The notes under the pieces were generated by a model. That model was given only the letters and a program-made list of their open reading frames with translations, was not told the DNA's origin and made no database searches. A stretch of 64,000 bases of DNA, taken from Catenuloplanes indicus. GTDB taxonomy: Bacteria; Actinomycetota; Actinomycetes; Mycobacteriales; Micromonosporaceae. Made by a program: the position numbers and the translations under genes. The stretch lies in NCBI RefSeq assembly GCF_030813715.1, contig NZ_JAUSUZ010000001.1, positions 8,290,501-8,354,500 on the forward strand. The letters run 5' to 3'. This document shows, piece after piece, positions 1-8,034 of the stretch (positions are counted from its first letter, which is position 1; every line of letters starts with the position of its first letter).

Positions 1-1
1 C

Positions 2-607
2 GACGGCCGGTGGAACGGCGTGGCCGTACTGTCCCGCGTCGGGCTGGCCGACGTGCGCACCGGCTTCGACGGCGACCCCGGCTTTCCGGACGAGGCTGCG
101 CAGGAGACGCGCGCGGTGTCCGCGACCTGCGGCGGGCTGCGCGTCTGGTCGGTCTACGTGCCGAACGGCCGCACTCCGGACGACCCGCACTACGCGTACA
201 AGCTGCTCTGGCTCGCCCGGCTGACCGAGGCGCTGGAGCGCGAACCGGCTCCGCTCGCGGTCTGCGGGGACTTCAACGTCGCCCCGGCCGACGACGACGT
301 GTGGGACCCCGCGGTGTTCGCCGGCTCGACCCACGTGACGAAGCCGGAACGGGACGCGCTGGCCGCTCTGCGCGAACGTCGCGGTCTGCACGACATCGTG
401 CCGCGGCCGCTCAAGGGAGACCGGCCGTTCACCTATTGGGACTACCGCGCGGGCATGTTCCACCAGAACAAGGGCATGCGGATCGACCTGGTGTACGCGA
501 CCGAGCCGGTGCCGTCGCGGGTCACCGACGCGTACGTCGACCGCGAGGCGCGCAAGGGGAAGGGGCCGTCCGACCATGCGCCGATCGTCGTCGACATCGA
601 TCTGTAA
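2..607 (+). CDS. xthA: Exodeoxyribonuclease III, 5'-truncated by window edge
   Basis: C-terminal two thirds of an exonuclease III / AP endonuclease family protein (base-excision repair; removes nucleotides 3'->5' from duplex DNA and cleaves abasic sites). The frame is open from base 2, beginning DGRWNGVAVLSR, so the true start lies outside the window; the GTG at 20 is an internal valine. Visible family motifs are CGDFNVAP (metal-binding Asp/Asn), a RIDLVYA segment and the C-terminal catalytic SDHAPIVVD. Stop TAA at 605-607. About 200 of the usual 260-270 residues are present. The next gene starts about 120 bp downstream with its own ribosome binding site, so it is probably a separate unit. 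Confidence 0.9.
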   Translation, partial: DGRWNGVAVLSRVGLADVRTGFDGDPGFPDEAAQETRAVSATCGGLRVWSVYVPNGRTPDDPHYAYKLLWLARLTEALEREPAPLAVCGDFNVAPADDDVWDPAVFAGSTHVTKPERDALAALRERRGLHDIVPRPLKGDRPFTYWDYRAGMFHQNKGMRIDLVYATEPVPSRVTDAYVDREARKGKGPSDHAPIVVDIDL

Positions 608-730
608 CGGGTTGCGGTGAGAACCGTCACCGTTAGGCGCGACAGTTGCCGCCAGGCAAGTAGGGCGTAGGCTGGCCGTTGACCGCGCTGAACGACGCAA
701 AACCGACACCCGGAACCGGAGGAGAACGCC

Positions 731-2341
731 GTGACGGGGATACGGAACGTCAGCACGCCACCGCCGACCCACCTCTTGCACGCCGTACTCGATGCCACCG
801 CGGAAGCGGTGCTGCTCTGTGACGACCAGGGCACGATACTGCTCGCGAACGCCGCCGCGCACCGTCTGCTGCCCGGCCTGCTCACCATCCGGGAGATCAC
901 CGACGACCCGGACTCGTTCGACCGCGAGCTGCACGGGCGCCCGCTGCGGGGACGACGCCAGCCGGTCGACGACGCACACGACGTGTGGACGGTGCACGAC
1001 TGCACGGACGAGACGGCCCGCCTGGCCGCGATCGCCGAGGAGCGGGAACGCACCGCGTTCCTGGTCGAGGCGAGCCGCCGGCTCTCCGCCTCGCTGCACC
1101 GCGGCCGGTGCGTGCGCACCACGGTCGAGCTGGCCGCCGCGCACCTGGCGGACGCGGCCGTGGTCGTGCTGCCCCCGGCCCGGCACCGGGTCGAGTGGGT
1201 GCGCGCGGTCACCGGCAGCCGCTTCGAGACCGGCGTGATGAAGGAACGCGACGCGGAGAGCGTGCCCGGCCTGTCCGAGGCGCTCGCCGGGTTCCCGCCG
1301 GTGCCGAGCCGCTGGCTGGACCAGACCCAGGTGCCGGCGTCGCTGCTTCCGGCCGGGTTCGGCGAGATCGGCGCGCTGCTGGTCACGCCGCTGCCCGGCA
1401 ACGGTGTGCCGGCCGGCGCGCTGATCCTGGCCCGGCGTGCACCCGGCGCGTTCGCCGAGTCCGAGGAGTTGCAGGCCCGCATCTTCGCGGCCCGGGCCGG
1501 TGGTGCGATCTCCGCGGCCGTGCTCTACCAGGACCAGGTGGAGACGACCGCGATCCTGCAGGCCGACCTGCTGCCGCCGGACCTGCCGCACATCGACGGG
1601 CTGGAGCTGGCCGGGGCATACCGGCCGGCCAAGGACGCGGCCCGGATCGGCGGCGACTTCTACGACGCGTACCCGCGCACGCCCTCGCTCTCCCCGTCCG
1701 GCACGGACGCGGAGACCATGGTGGTGCTCGGCGACGTGGTCGGCAAGGGACCGAAGGCGGCCGTGCTGGCCGGCAAGGTACGCCAGACGCTGCGCGCGCT
1801 GCGGCTGCTGGAGGGCCGCCCGGAACCGCTGCTGCGGGTGCTCAACCAGGCGTTGATGGACCCGCGCGACCGCACCCGGTTCGTCACCATGGTGCTGGCC
1901 TCGATGGTCCGCGACGGTGACGGCTGGCGGGTCACGGCCGCGTCCGGCGGGCACCCGCCACCGCTGATCCTGCGCGCCCGGGGCGGTGTCGAGGCGGTCC
2001 CGGCCAGGGGCACGCTGATCGGCGTCACCGGCCCGATCCGGGTGGAGACCGCGACCGTCCGGCTCGGCCCCGGCGACCTGCTGCTGCTCTACAGCGACGG
2101 CCTGTTCGAGGCGCGCGGCGGCGTCGGCGGCCGGGACGCCTACGGCGAGGACCGGCTCGCCGACTCGCTCGCCAGCTGCCGCGACATGCCCGCGGCCGCG
2201 GTCGTGGAACGGCTCGAACAGCTCGTCTCCGACTGGATCAACGGTGCCGGGCACGACGACATCGCGATGCTGGCCGTGCGGGTACCACCGCGCATATCGG
2301 AGAACGGATACCATCCGGCGAGCTTCCGGCGTGCCCGATGA
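731..2341 (+). CDS. PAS-GAF-SpoIIE/PP2C serine phosphatase (RsbU-like)
   Basis: Putative PP2C-type phosphatase of 536 aa that would dephosphorylate an anti-anti-sigma factor in a partner-switching pathway. An N-terminal PAS-like segment (about residues 13-60), a central GAF-like segment (about 110-270) and a SpoIIE/PP2C domain (about 285-520) are visible. The PP2C part has the metal-binding runs RIGGDFYDA, LGDVVGKG, SGGHPPP and HDDIAML. The GTG start is preceded by GGAGGA at a good distance. It overlaps the next gene by ATGA, giving an operon with a B12-binding sensor and a STAS protein. No RsbW-type kinase is encoded nearby, so the kinase partner must be elsewhere. Confident on family; the input signal is unknown. 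Confidence 0.9.
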   Translation: MTGIRNVSTPPPTHLLHAVLDATAEAVLLCDDQGTILLANAAAHRLLPGLLTIREITDDPDSFDRELHGRPLRGRRQPVDDAHDVWTVHDCTDETARLAAIAEERERTAFLVEASRRLSASLHRGRCVRTTVELAAAHLADAAVVVLPPARHRVEWVRAVTGSRFETGVMKERDAESVPGLSEALAGFPPVPSRWLDQTQVPASLLPAGFGEIGALLVTPLPGNGVPAGALILARRAPGAFAESEELQARIFAARAGGAISAAVLYQDQVETTAILQADLLPPDLPHIDGLELAGAYRPAKDAARIGGDFYDAYPRTPSLSPSGTDAETMVVLGDVVGKGPKAAVLAGKVRQTLRALRLLEGRPEPLLRVLNQALMDPRDRTRFVTMVLASMVRDGDGWRVTAASGGHPPPLILRARGGVEAVPARGTLIGVTGPIRVETATVRLGPGDLLLLYSDGLFEARGGVGGRDAYGEDRLADSLASCRDMPAAAVVERLEQLVSDWINGAGHDDIAMLAVRVPPRISENGYHPASFRRAR

Positions 2342-3405
2342 CGGCGACCACGCCGCTGCGGCACGGCGTCGACGAGCAGTACCTGGAACTCATCGGCGCC
2401 GGTGACGAATGGGGCGCCACCGACCTGGTGCTCACGCTGTGGGAGAACGGCGCCGACCCCGAGCAGCTGCTGCTCGGCCTGATCGCGCCCGCCCAGGTGC
2501 GCGTGGGCGAGCTGTGGGCGGCGAACGAGTGGTCGGTCGCGCGCGAGCACGGCGCCACCGCCACCAGCGAACGCGCCATAGCCGCACTCGTCGCCCGCGC
2601 CGCACCCCGGCCCACGCTCGGCCGGATCACGGTCGCCTGCACCGACGGCGAATGGCACGCGCTCCCGCCCCGGCTGCTCGGCGAGGTGCTGCGGCTGCGC
2701 GGCTGGCGCGTCGACTTCCTCGGCGCGAACGTGCCCGGCCCGCACCTGGTCACCCACCTGCACCAGACCGGTCCGGACGTGGTCGCGCTCAGCTGCGCGC
2801 TACCCACCCGGCTGCCGCGCGCCCACGCCACGCTCACCGCGTGCCAGGCCGTGGGCGTACCGGTGCTCGCCGGTGGCCGCGGCTTCGGCGCCGACGGCCG
2901 GCACGCGCGCCTGCTCGGCGCGGACGGCTGGGCCGCGACCGCCACCGACGCCGCGGACATCCTCGACTCCGGCTGGAACCCACCGGCCCGCGCCCCGCAC
3001 GACGACCTGGCCCACCTCGCGGACGAGGAGTACACGCAGCTCGTCCGGCAACGCCACGGGATCATCTCCGGCGTGCTGGACCGGCTCCGTGACGCGTACC
3101 CGCCGATGCGCGCCTACGACGCCCGCCAGGCCGACGCGACCGCCGAGGACGTAACGCACATCGTCGACTTCCTCGCCGCCGCGCTCTACGTCGACGACGC
3201 CACGGTCTTCACCGACTTCCTCACCTGGACCGCCGCGGTGCTGGCCGCCCGCGGCGTCCCCGCCTCGGCACTGACGGTCTGCCTCGACCTGCTCAGCACC
3301 GACCTCCGCGACTTCCCCCGCGCCGGGGAACTGTTGAAATCGGGTTTAGCGGAACTGGCCACGGGTATTTCTCCGGGCCAGGACATCACAAGGCCGGAGC
3401 GATGA
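2338..3405 (+). CDS. Cobalamin-binding sensor protein, CarH-like B12 fold, with C-terminal helical domain
   Basis: Soluble 355-aa protein with a B12-binding-2 helical cap (about residues 12-85) and a Rossmann B12-binding domain (about 92-215). The cap has W60-x9-E70-H71, the Wx9EH signature of CarH-type adenosylcobalamin photoreceptors. The lower-ligand loop reads E105-x-H107 but has Pro110 where ExHxxG proteins have Gly. There is no MerR DNA-binding domain; the C-terminal 120 residues are helical and not recognised by me. It sits between a PP2C phosphatase and a STAS protein with ATGA overlaps on both sides, so I infer that it feeds a cobalamin- or light-dependent signal into partner switching. 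A methyltransferase role is less likely given the context. Confidence 0.85.
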   Translation: MTATTPLRHGVDEQYLELIGAGDEWGATDLVLTLWENGADPEQLLLGLIAPAQVRVGELWAANEWSVAREHGATATSERAIAALVARAAPRPTLGRITVACTDGEWHALPPRLLGEVLRLRGWRVDFLGANVPGPHLVTHLHQTGPDVVALSCALPTRLPRAHATLTACQAVGVPVLAGGRGFGADGRHARLLGADGWAATATDAADILDSGWNPPARAPHDDLAHLADEEYTQLVRQRHGIISGVLDRLRDAYPPMRAYDARQADATAEDVTHIVDFLAAALYVDDATVFTDFLTWTAAVLAARGVPASALTVCLDLLSTDLRDFPRAGELLKSGLAELATGISPGQDITRPER

Positions 3406-3758
3406 TCGACGATTCCCCGCTACGTATCCACCAAAGTCACCCGGACAAGACGACAGTCATCCTGTCCCTCTCCGGCGACCTCGACTTCGACACCGCCGAA
3501 GAATTAGTCGACCACGCCGGCCGAGCCCTCACCCCGGGTATCTCGTCACTCTCCCTCGATCTGTCCGGGCTGTACATCTGCGACTCATCGGGGTTGAGCG
3601 CGCTGATTCATATCAGCCAGGAAGCCCGCGGTCTTGGGGCCACTTTTGCGATGACGGGGATCACCGCCCAATTGCGCCGGATCCTTGAGGTGACCGGGCT
3701 GGATTCGGTGCTGGGTACCGCGGCGCACGATGACGACCGCGCCGGGGCGCATTCCTGA
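3402..3758 (+). CDS. STAS-domain anti-sigma factor antagonist
   Basis: Protein of 118 aa that is essentially one STAS domain (SpoIIAA/RsbV family), expected to bind an anti-sigma kinase when unphosphorylated and so release a sigma factor. The segment ICDSSGLSALI carries the conserved phosphorylatable serine pair of the DSSGL motif. The start overlaps the B12 gene stop as ATGA. It is the last gene of the three-gene operon and the plausible substrate of the PP2C phosphatase two genes upstream. Residual C-terminus is short and acidic. Confidence 0.93.
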   Translation: MIDDSPLRIHQSHPDKTTVILSLSGDLDFDTAEELVDHAGRALTPGISSLSLDLSGLYICDSSGLSALIHISQEARGLGATFAMTGITAQLRRILEVTGLDSVLGTAAHDDDRAGAHS

Positions 3759-3810
3759 GGTTCGCCGGATTGCGTCGCGGCCTCGGTTCACCGGCGTCTC
3801 ACAACCCCGC

Positions 3811-4020
3811 GTCCAAGTCCCGCTCGCCCTGGCGCATCCGCGTTATGGCGACACGTAGGCCCGCCTCGCCGACGGGTTCGGTGTCGGGCTGGCGACCGCA
3901 TGGCGTTACGTGTGCGGAGGCCCGCACGGGGAATGGATCCCGGCCTCACCCGCGCTGCCGGGCGGTGCACACGACCTTACCGCCGCCCGCACCCGGTACC
4001 GGTCGTCCGCAGGACCCGAG
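3811..4020 (+). pseudogene. Decayed IS5-type (DDE_Tnp_4) transposase fragment
   Basis: Translation from 3811 reads LALAHPRYGDT, a TAG stop at 3856-3858, then ARLADGFGVGLATAWRYV. From 3934 another frame reads PALPGGAHDLTAAR. These resemble the N-terminal helix-turn-helix and part of the catalytic domain of IS5-group transposases, but with an in-frame stop, a frameshift near 3912 and most of the gene missing. No terminal inverted repeats were recognised around it. It is a dead remnant between the STAS gene and the Hsp70-like gene. The identification rests on recalled motif resemblance, so the exact family is uncertain. Confidence 0.6.
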
Positions 4021-4254
4021 CACCCGGCGGCCACAACACCCCTCCTGAGCGGCCGCTCAGTTTTCCACCCCGCTCACGGGATGTGATCGGGCCGGGATTT
4101 CGATAGCGTGCGCGGGAGGGATGACGGTCGGTGCGGTGGTCGTCGCTTAAGTTGATCACCCATCAGTGTGGTCTCTAGCTGCGGGGCTGGGTCCGTGGGT
4201 ACCATCCCGGCGGCGCGGCGGCGCGCTGGCCGGGAACGGGTGGGGGAGACAGCA
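4021..4254. other. Intergenic stretch upstream of the Hsp70-like gene
   Basis: With the transposase relic (3811-4020) this makes a nearly 500-bp gap. I see no convincing gene. It must hold the promoter of the Hsp70-like gene. TTGATC at 4153-4158 followed 18 bp later by TAGCTG is a weak candidate only. Confidence 0.35.
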
Positions 4255-5508
4255 GTGGAGAGTCCGTCGCAGCTGGCGGTGGATCTGGGCACGACCCACA
4301 CGGTCGCGGTCGTCGGGCAGCCCGGGGAAGCGCCTCGCACGCTGCTGTTCGACGGGTATTCGCTCATGGATTCGGGCGTCTACCTGGATGCCGAGGGCAA
4401 CATCGTGACCGGACTGGAGGCGACCCGGCTCGGTGCGAACGATCCGGTCCGGTTCGAACCGCACCCGAAGCGGCGTGTCGGTGAGGGGTCGATCCCGCTC
4501 GGCGGCGTCGAGGTGCCGGTGGTGCTGCTGCTCAGCGCGGTGCTGTCCCGGGTCGCGCACGAGGCGCGGATGGCCGGGGTGAACCCGGACGGCGCGCTGC
4601 TGACCTGCCCGGTCGGCTGGGGGCGGCAGCACCGGGAGATGCTGACGGACGCGGCACGCCGGGCCGGCATGGGCGAGGTGCGGCTGCTCGAGGAGCCGGT
4701 CGCGGCCGCGGTCTACTGCACGCAGGTGGAGGGGCACCACGTACCGTTCGGTGGTTCGATCGCGGTCTTCGACTTCGGCGGCGGCACGCTGGACGTCACG
4801 GTCGTGCGCCGGGAGATCAACGGCTGGCAGGTGGCGAGCACCGGCGGCCTGGCCGACCTCGGCGGCGTCGACATCGACCTGGCGCTGCTCGACCACCTGC
4901 GCCGGCATCTGGCCCGCCGCGACCCGGAGACGTGGAAGCGGCTGTTCCGCCCGCGTACGGCCGTGGAACTGCGGTCACGCCAGGATTTCCGCACCGAGGT
5001 GCGCGGCGCGAAGGAGGCGCTGTCCCGCAACTCGGCCGTGACGGTCCGGGTGCCGGGCTGGGACCGGCCGTTGCACCTGACCCGGGAGGAACTGGAGCAC
5101 GTGGCGGAGCCCCTGGTGGCCCGCGCGGTCGAGGAGACCCGGCGCGTGGTCGAGGCGGCCGGCGTGTCGTCGTTCCTGCTGAACTCGTTGATGCTGGTCG
5201 GCGGGTCGAGCCGGATGCCGCTGGTCTCCGCGCGCCTCTACGCCCGGCTCGGCACCACGCCGTCGGTCCCGGAGCAGCCGGAACTCCCGGTCGCGGTCGG
5301 CGCGCTCGCCTACCACCGGCTCAGCCGCAACGAGGAGACCGGCGACCTCTCCCAGGTCGTCGCGATCACGCCGGAGTCCGGCCACGTCACCCGCGCCGGC
5401 CAGGCCGCGCAGAGCTTCCGCGTCCCGGTCGCCCAGCCGAGACTTCGGCACCTGCAGCGACGCTGGCTCGGCGCGGTCCGCAACGCCTTCAAAACCCCGA
5501 AGGACTGA
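4255..5508 (+). CDS. Hsp70/DnaK-like ATPase without a substrate-binding domain
   Basis: Actin-fold ATPase of 417 aa related to the DnaK nucleotide-binding domain. Phosphate-1 loop VDLGTTHTVAVV is at the N-terminus, phosphate-2 loop FDFGGGTLDVTVV about residue 170, and the adenosine motif LVGGSSRMP about residue 320; LLEEPVAAAVY is also present. After the ATPase there are only about 60 residues, so the peptide-binding beta-sandwich and lid of DnaK are missing. GTG at 4255 is chosen because a G-rich ribosome binding site (GGGGGAGA) lies just upstream and the fold starts immediately after; an in-frame start at 4168 would add a low-complexity tail. No DnaJ or GrpE neighbour. The cellular role is unknown. 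Confidence 0.85.
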   Translation: MESPSQLAVDLGTTHTVAVVGQPGEAPRTLLFDGYSLMDSGVYLDAEGNIVTGLEATRLGANDPVRFEPHPKRRVGEGSIPLGGVEVPVVLLLSAVLSRVAHEARMAGVNPDGALLTCPVGWGRQHREMLTDAARRAGMGEVRLLEEPVAAAVYCTQVEGHHVPFGGSIAVFDFGGGTLDVTVVRREINGWQVASTGGLADLGGVDIDLALLDHLRRHLARRDPETWKRLFRPRTAVELRSRQDFRTEVRGAKEALSRNSAVTVRVPGWDRPLHLTREELEHVAEPLVARAVEETRRVVEAAGVSSFLLNSLMLVGGSSRMPLVSARLYARLGTTPSVPEQPELPVAVGALAYHRLSRNEETGDLSQVVAITPESGHVTRAGQAAQSFRVPVAQPRLRHLQRRWLGAVRNAFKTPKD

Positions 5509-6226
5509 CGGAAGGCGATTTTCCCGCTTCCGGCCCGGTTGCGGCCCGTACGCTCCCGCGGGCCAACCTCGCCGAGGGCTCCGACTCCGCTGGCGCTCCG
5601 CTCCGCCCGCGGCATCGGAGCCGGTCCCGCCGTGGCCGGGAAGGACCACGCGACCTCCGCCGGTCACCGGTCTCCACCGCGCCGCGCCCCGGGCGCCGGC
5701 CTTCGCAGGGTGTTGTGTTCTCCGGCCGCCGGTTCCGGTCGGTTCCTGCGCTGTCCGGCCGCCGGTTCCGGCCGGTTCCTGCACTGTCCGGCCGCCGGTT
5801 CCGGCCGGATCGTGCGCTGGCCGGCCGGGGTTTCCGCCGCGCCCGCCGGCCGCCGGTCTCTGTCAGGAGTTCGTGGAACCCTGGCTCCGGGCGGGTGCCA
5901 CCCTTTTTGCCCCTTCGGCCGCGGTTCCGCTGCGCCCCGGACTCCGCCCGCCGGTTTCAGATTTCCGCCGGGTCTCCGCGCGCCGGCCTCCCCGGCGCCG
6001 GCTTCCGTGGGGTGTTGCGTTCCTCTGGCGCCCGTTCTCGTCACGCGCCGGTTCTCCGTGGCCGGTTTTCGCCACGCGCCGCGTTCGGCGGGTGATGGCT
6101 CTGCCGATTGTCGCGTTCCCGGCTGCCTGATTCACCGGTGCCACGACGTGAATGACGGCCCGGTCGCGGACGATGGCGCTAGCGGCCCCGAGTGGCGACA
6201 GGATCCGCTCCCGCGCCGCCCGGCGG
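5509..6226. other. Gene-free, repeat-rich stretch
   Basis: About 720 bp between the Hsp70-like gene and the convergent repressor gene. It contains the 33-bp tandem repeats described separately and an imperfect duplication: the segment at 5692-5732 recurs, diverged, at 5993-6033. Open frames here are proline/arginine/glycine low complexity and are not believable genes. No promoter or RNA gene recognised. Confidence 0.5.
5722..5850. repeat. 33-bp tandem repeat, about four copies
   Basis: Units starting CCGGCCGCCGGTTCCGG begin at 5722, 5755 and 5788, and a diverged fourth begins at 5821 (CCGGCCGGGGTTTCCG). The period is exactly 33 bp. Copies two and three are nearly identical. Non-coding as far as I can tell. 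Confidence 0.85.
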
Positions 6227-7066
6227 TCAGCCCCGCTGTTGCACTCCGATGACCGAGAGCAGGCGCAACTTGTCCCAGGACTCGCTCCCCGGAACCGCCG
6301 TGTAGATGAGCAGCCGGTGGGCGCGTTCCGGGTCGAGCAGGGTCTGGCAGTTCAGCTCGAGCAGCCCTACCTCGGGATGATTCAGCCGCTTGGTCTCGCT
6401 CAGTTTCACCCCGATCTCGTAACGATCCCAGTAGTCCGCGAAATCGCGACTCTCCTTGAACAGCAGAGATGAGATGTGCGCGGCACGCGAGTTCGCTCCA
6501 TCGCGACCCACCGCGGCCCGCAGGCCCGACGCAAATGCACGGGAATGGAGCTCGTGCAGATCGGGCGGAAACAAGTCTCGCTGCCGCTCGTCGGTGAACC
6601 ACCGGTAGATGATGCTGCGCGCAGGCCCGGTGAACCGCGTGGTGTCGCCGGTCAACGCCGCACCCAGTGGGGTCTGGCGGAGTGTCTCGCCGAGTTCGGT
6701 CGAGACCTCGGCCGGGGTGTCGGTGAGCCGGTCGAGTGCCCGCATCATTCCCGGGCTGACGTGGTCGCTTGCGCGCCCGCTCGCAGGAGGCCGATACCCG
6801 GCGAGGACGAAGAGATGGTCGCGCTCGTCCAGTGACAGATGAAGCCCTTGCGCGATCGACGCGACCATCTGCTCGGACGGCTGCGGCCCGCCGGCGCGTT
6901 CCAGGCGTGAATAGTAGTCGGCCGACATGTTGCTCAGAGCGGCCACCTCCTCACGCCGCAGGCCGGGTGTCCTACGGCGCGCGCCGGGGAAGATGCCGAC
7001 GTCCGACGGCTGGAGGGCCTCGCGGCGGCTCCTGAGAAAGCGGGCCATACCTACTCGGTCGAACAC
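6227..7066 (-). CDS. XRE-family regulator with MmyB-like ligand-binding domain
   Basis: Transcriptional regulator of up to 279 aa. The N-terminal helix-turn-helix (about residues 10-85) contains RRTPGLRREEVAALSNMSADYY, typical of the large actinobacterial MmyB-type family. The C-terminal part (about 105-275) is the MmyB-like PAS-fold ligand domain ending in LLIYTAVPGS. It is divergent from an SDR gene; the roughly 170-bp intergenic region contains the palindrome at 7163-7175, a good candidate operator. An internal ATG at 7048 (MARFLRSRREAL) matches the usual family start and is an alternative. Such regulators often repress an adjacent dehydrogenase; here that is inference from position. Confidence 0.9.
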   Translation of the reverse strand: MFDRVGMARFLRSRREALQPSDVGIFPGARRRTPGLRREEVAALSNMSADYYSRLERAGGPQPSEQMVASIAQGLHLSLDERDHLFVLAGYRPPASGRASDHVSPGMMRALDRLTDTPAEVSTELGETLRQTPLGAALTGDTTRFTGPARSIIYRWFTDERQRDLFPPDLHELHSRAFASGLRAAVGRDGANSRAAHISSLLFKESRDFADYWDRYEIGVKLSETKRLNHPEVGLLELNCQTLLDPERAHRLLIYTAVPGSESWDKLRLLSVIGVQQRG

Positions 7067-7162
7067 CGGGAGTTCCCCCCTGTCGTCTCAGCCATGTCTC
7101 GCCTGCGGTGCGACGCCAGTCGCGTAGCTCCATGATCGCGCACGCCGGCCCGGACGTTCCTC

Positions 7163-7175
7163 TGCATGACATGCA
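7163..7175. promoter_or_regulatory. Candidate operator: perfect 13-bp palindrome
   Basis: TGCATGACATGCA lies in the divergent region between the MmyB-type regulator and the SDR gene. Six-base arms flank a single A. It is about 60 bp upstream of the SDR start, suitable for repression of one or both promoters. Function inferred from position and symmetry. Confidence 0.45.
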
Positions 7176-7235
7176 CTGGTTGGTCGCAAGCGGCTCTCTG
7201 ATCATGGAGGAACGCACCCACTCAGGAGGAATGAC

Positions 7236-7991
7236 ATGACTGATCTCACGGGAAAGGTCGCTGTAGTCACCGGATCCGCTCGCGGCATCGGCGAAGCAAT
7301 CGCAAAGCGCTTCGCCTCGCTCGGTGCGAATGTCGTCGTCAACTATTCGACGGACGAGGAGAACGCACGGCGCACGGCGAGCGAGATCGAAGCGGCCGGC
7401 GGGCGGGCGCACGTCGTGCAGGCCGACATCTCGTCGTTGCCCGACATCGACCGGCTCTTCGACGAGACGCTCACCACGTTCGGCTCGGTCGACATCGTCG
7501 TCGCGAACGCAGGACGCGAGGTCGTCGGTCAGCTCGCGGCCGACGTGACGGAAGACGATTTCGACCGGCTCTTCAGCGTGAACGCCAAAGGCGCGTTCTT
7601 CACCCTGCAGAAGGCGGCGAAAGTGCTGACCGACGGCGGCCGCCTCATCTCGATCGGGTCGACGACGACGATCTTCCCGTACTCGGGGCTGGGCCTGTAT
7701 TCGTCCAGCAAGGTGGTCGCGGCTCAGTTCGTCCGCATTCTCGCTCTCGAACTGGCCTCGCGCGCCATTACCGTCAACACCATTCTGCCGACCGGCATTC
7801 TCGGCGCGGGCGTTTTCGCCGACCCCGCCGGCGCCGAGGCCTTCCGCGCCGGGGACGCGCAGATGGGCCGGATCGACGGGCGCGTCGGGACGCCCGAAGA
7901 CGTCGCGGATGCAGCCGAGTACTTCGTCGGCGACCTCGCCGGCTGGGTGAGCGGACAGACGCTCACGGTCGCCGGCGGCGCCATCGCCTGA
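7236..7991 (+). CDS. SDR family oxidoreductase (FabG-like)
   Basis: Classical short-chain dehydrogenase of 251 aa. The NAD(P)-binding glycine motif TGSARGIGEAIA is near residue 12; NAG is in VVVANAGRE; the catalytic set is Ser in SIGSTTT and Tyr/Lys in YSSSKVVAAQF. C-terminal GWVSGQTLTVAGG is typical. The ATG is preceded by AGGAGGA. It is followed after 43 bp by a second SDR gene on the same strand, probably one operon under the divergent MmyB-type regulator. The substrate cannot be read from sequence; 3-oxoacyl-ACP reductase would be a generic label. Confidence 0.93.
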   Translation: MTDLTGKVAVVTGSARGIGEAIAKRFASLGANVVVNYSTDEENARRTASEIEAAGGRAHVVQADISSLPDIDRLFDETLTTFGSVDIVVANAGREVVGQLAADVTEDDFDRLFSVNAKGAFFTLQKAAKVLTDGGRLISIGSTTTIFPYSGLGLYSSSKVVAAQFVRILALELASRAITVNTILPTGILGAGVFADPAGAEAFRAGDAQMGRIDGRVGTPEDVADAAEYFVGDLAGWVSGQTLTVAGGAIA

Positions 7992-8034
7992 CCCGCGCCA
8001 CCAGCCACACTCACACGTACGCAAGGAGCACCAC

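Noticed and set aside
4153-4182. Sigma-type promoter before the Hsp70-like gene
   Set aside because: TTGATC and TAGCTG are too loose a match to claim; kept only as a remark in the intergenic entry.
4168-4254. Longer start for the Hsp70-like gene
   Set aside because: The added 29 residues are low complexity, and the GTG at 4255 has a better ribosome binding site and begins just before the conserved VDLGTTHT.
5722-5850. CRISPR array
   Set aside because: The 33-bp units follow each other with no spacers, so it is a tandem repeat. No cas gene in the window.
5539-6252. Open frame across the repeat-rich stretch
   Set aside because: Pro/Gly/Arg/Ala repetitive composition with no start signal; explained by the tandem repeats.
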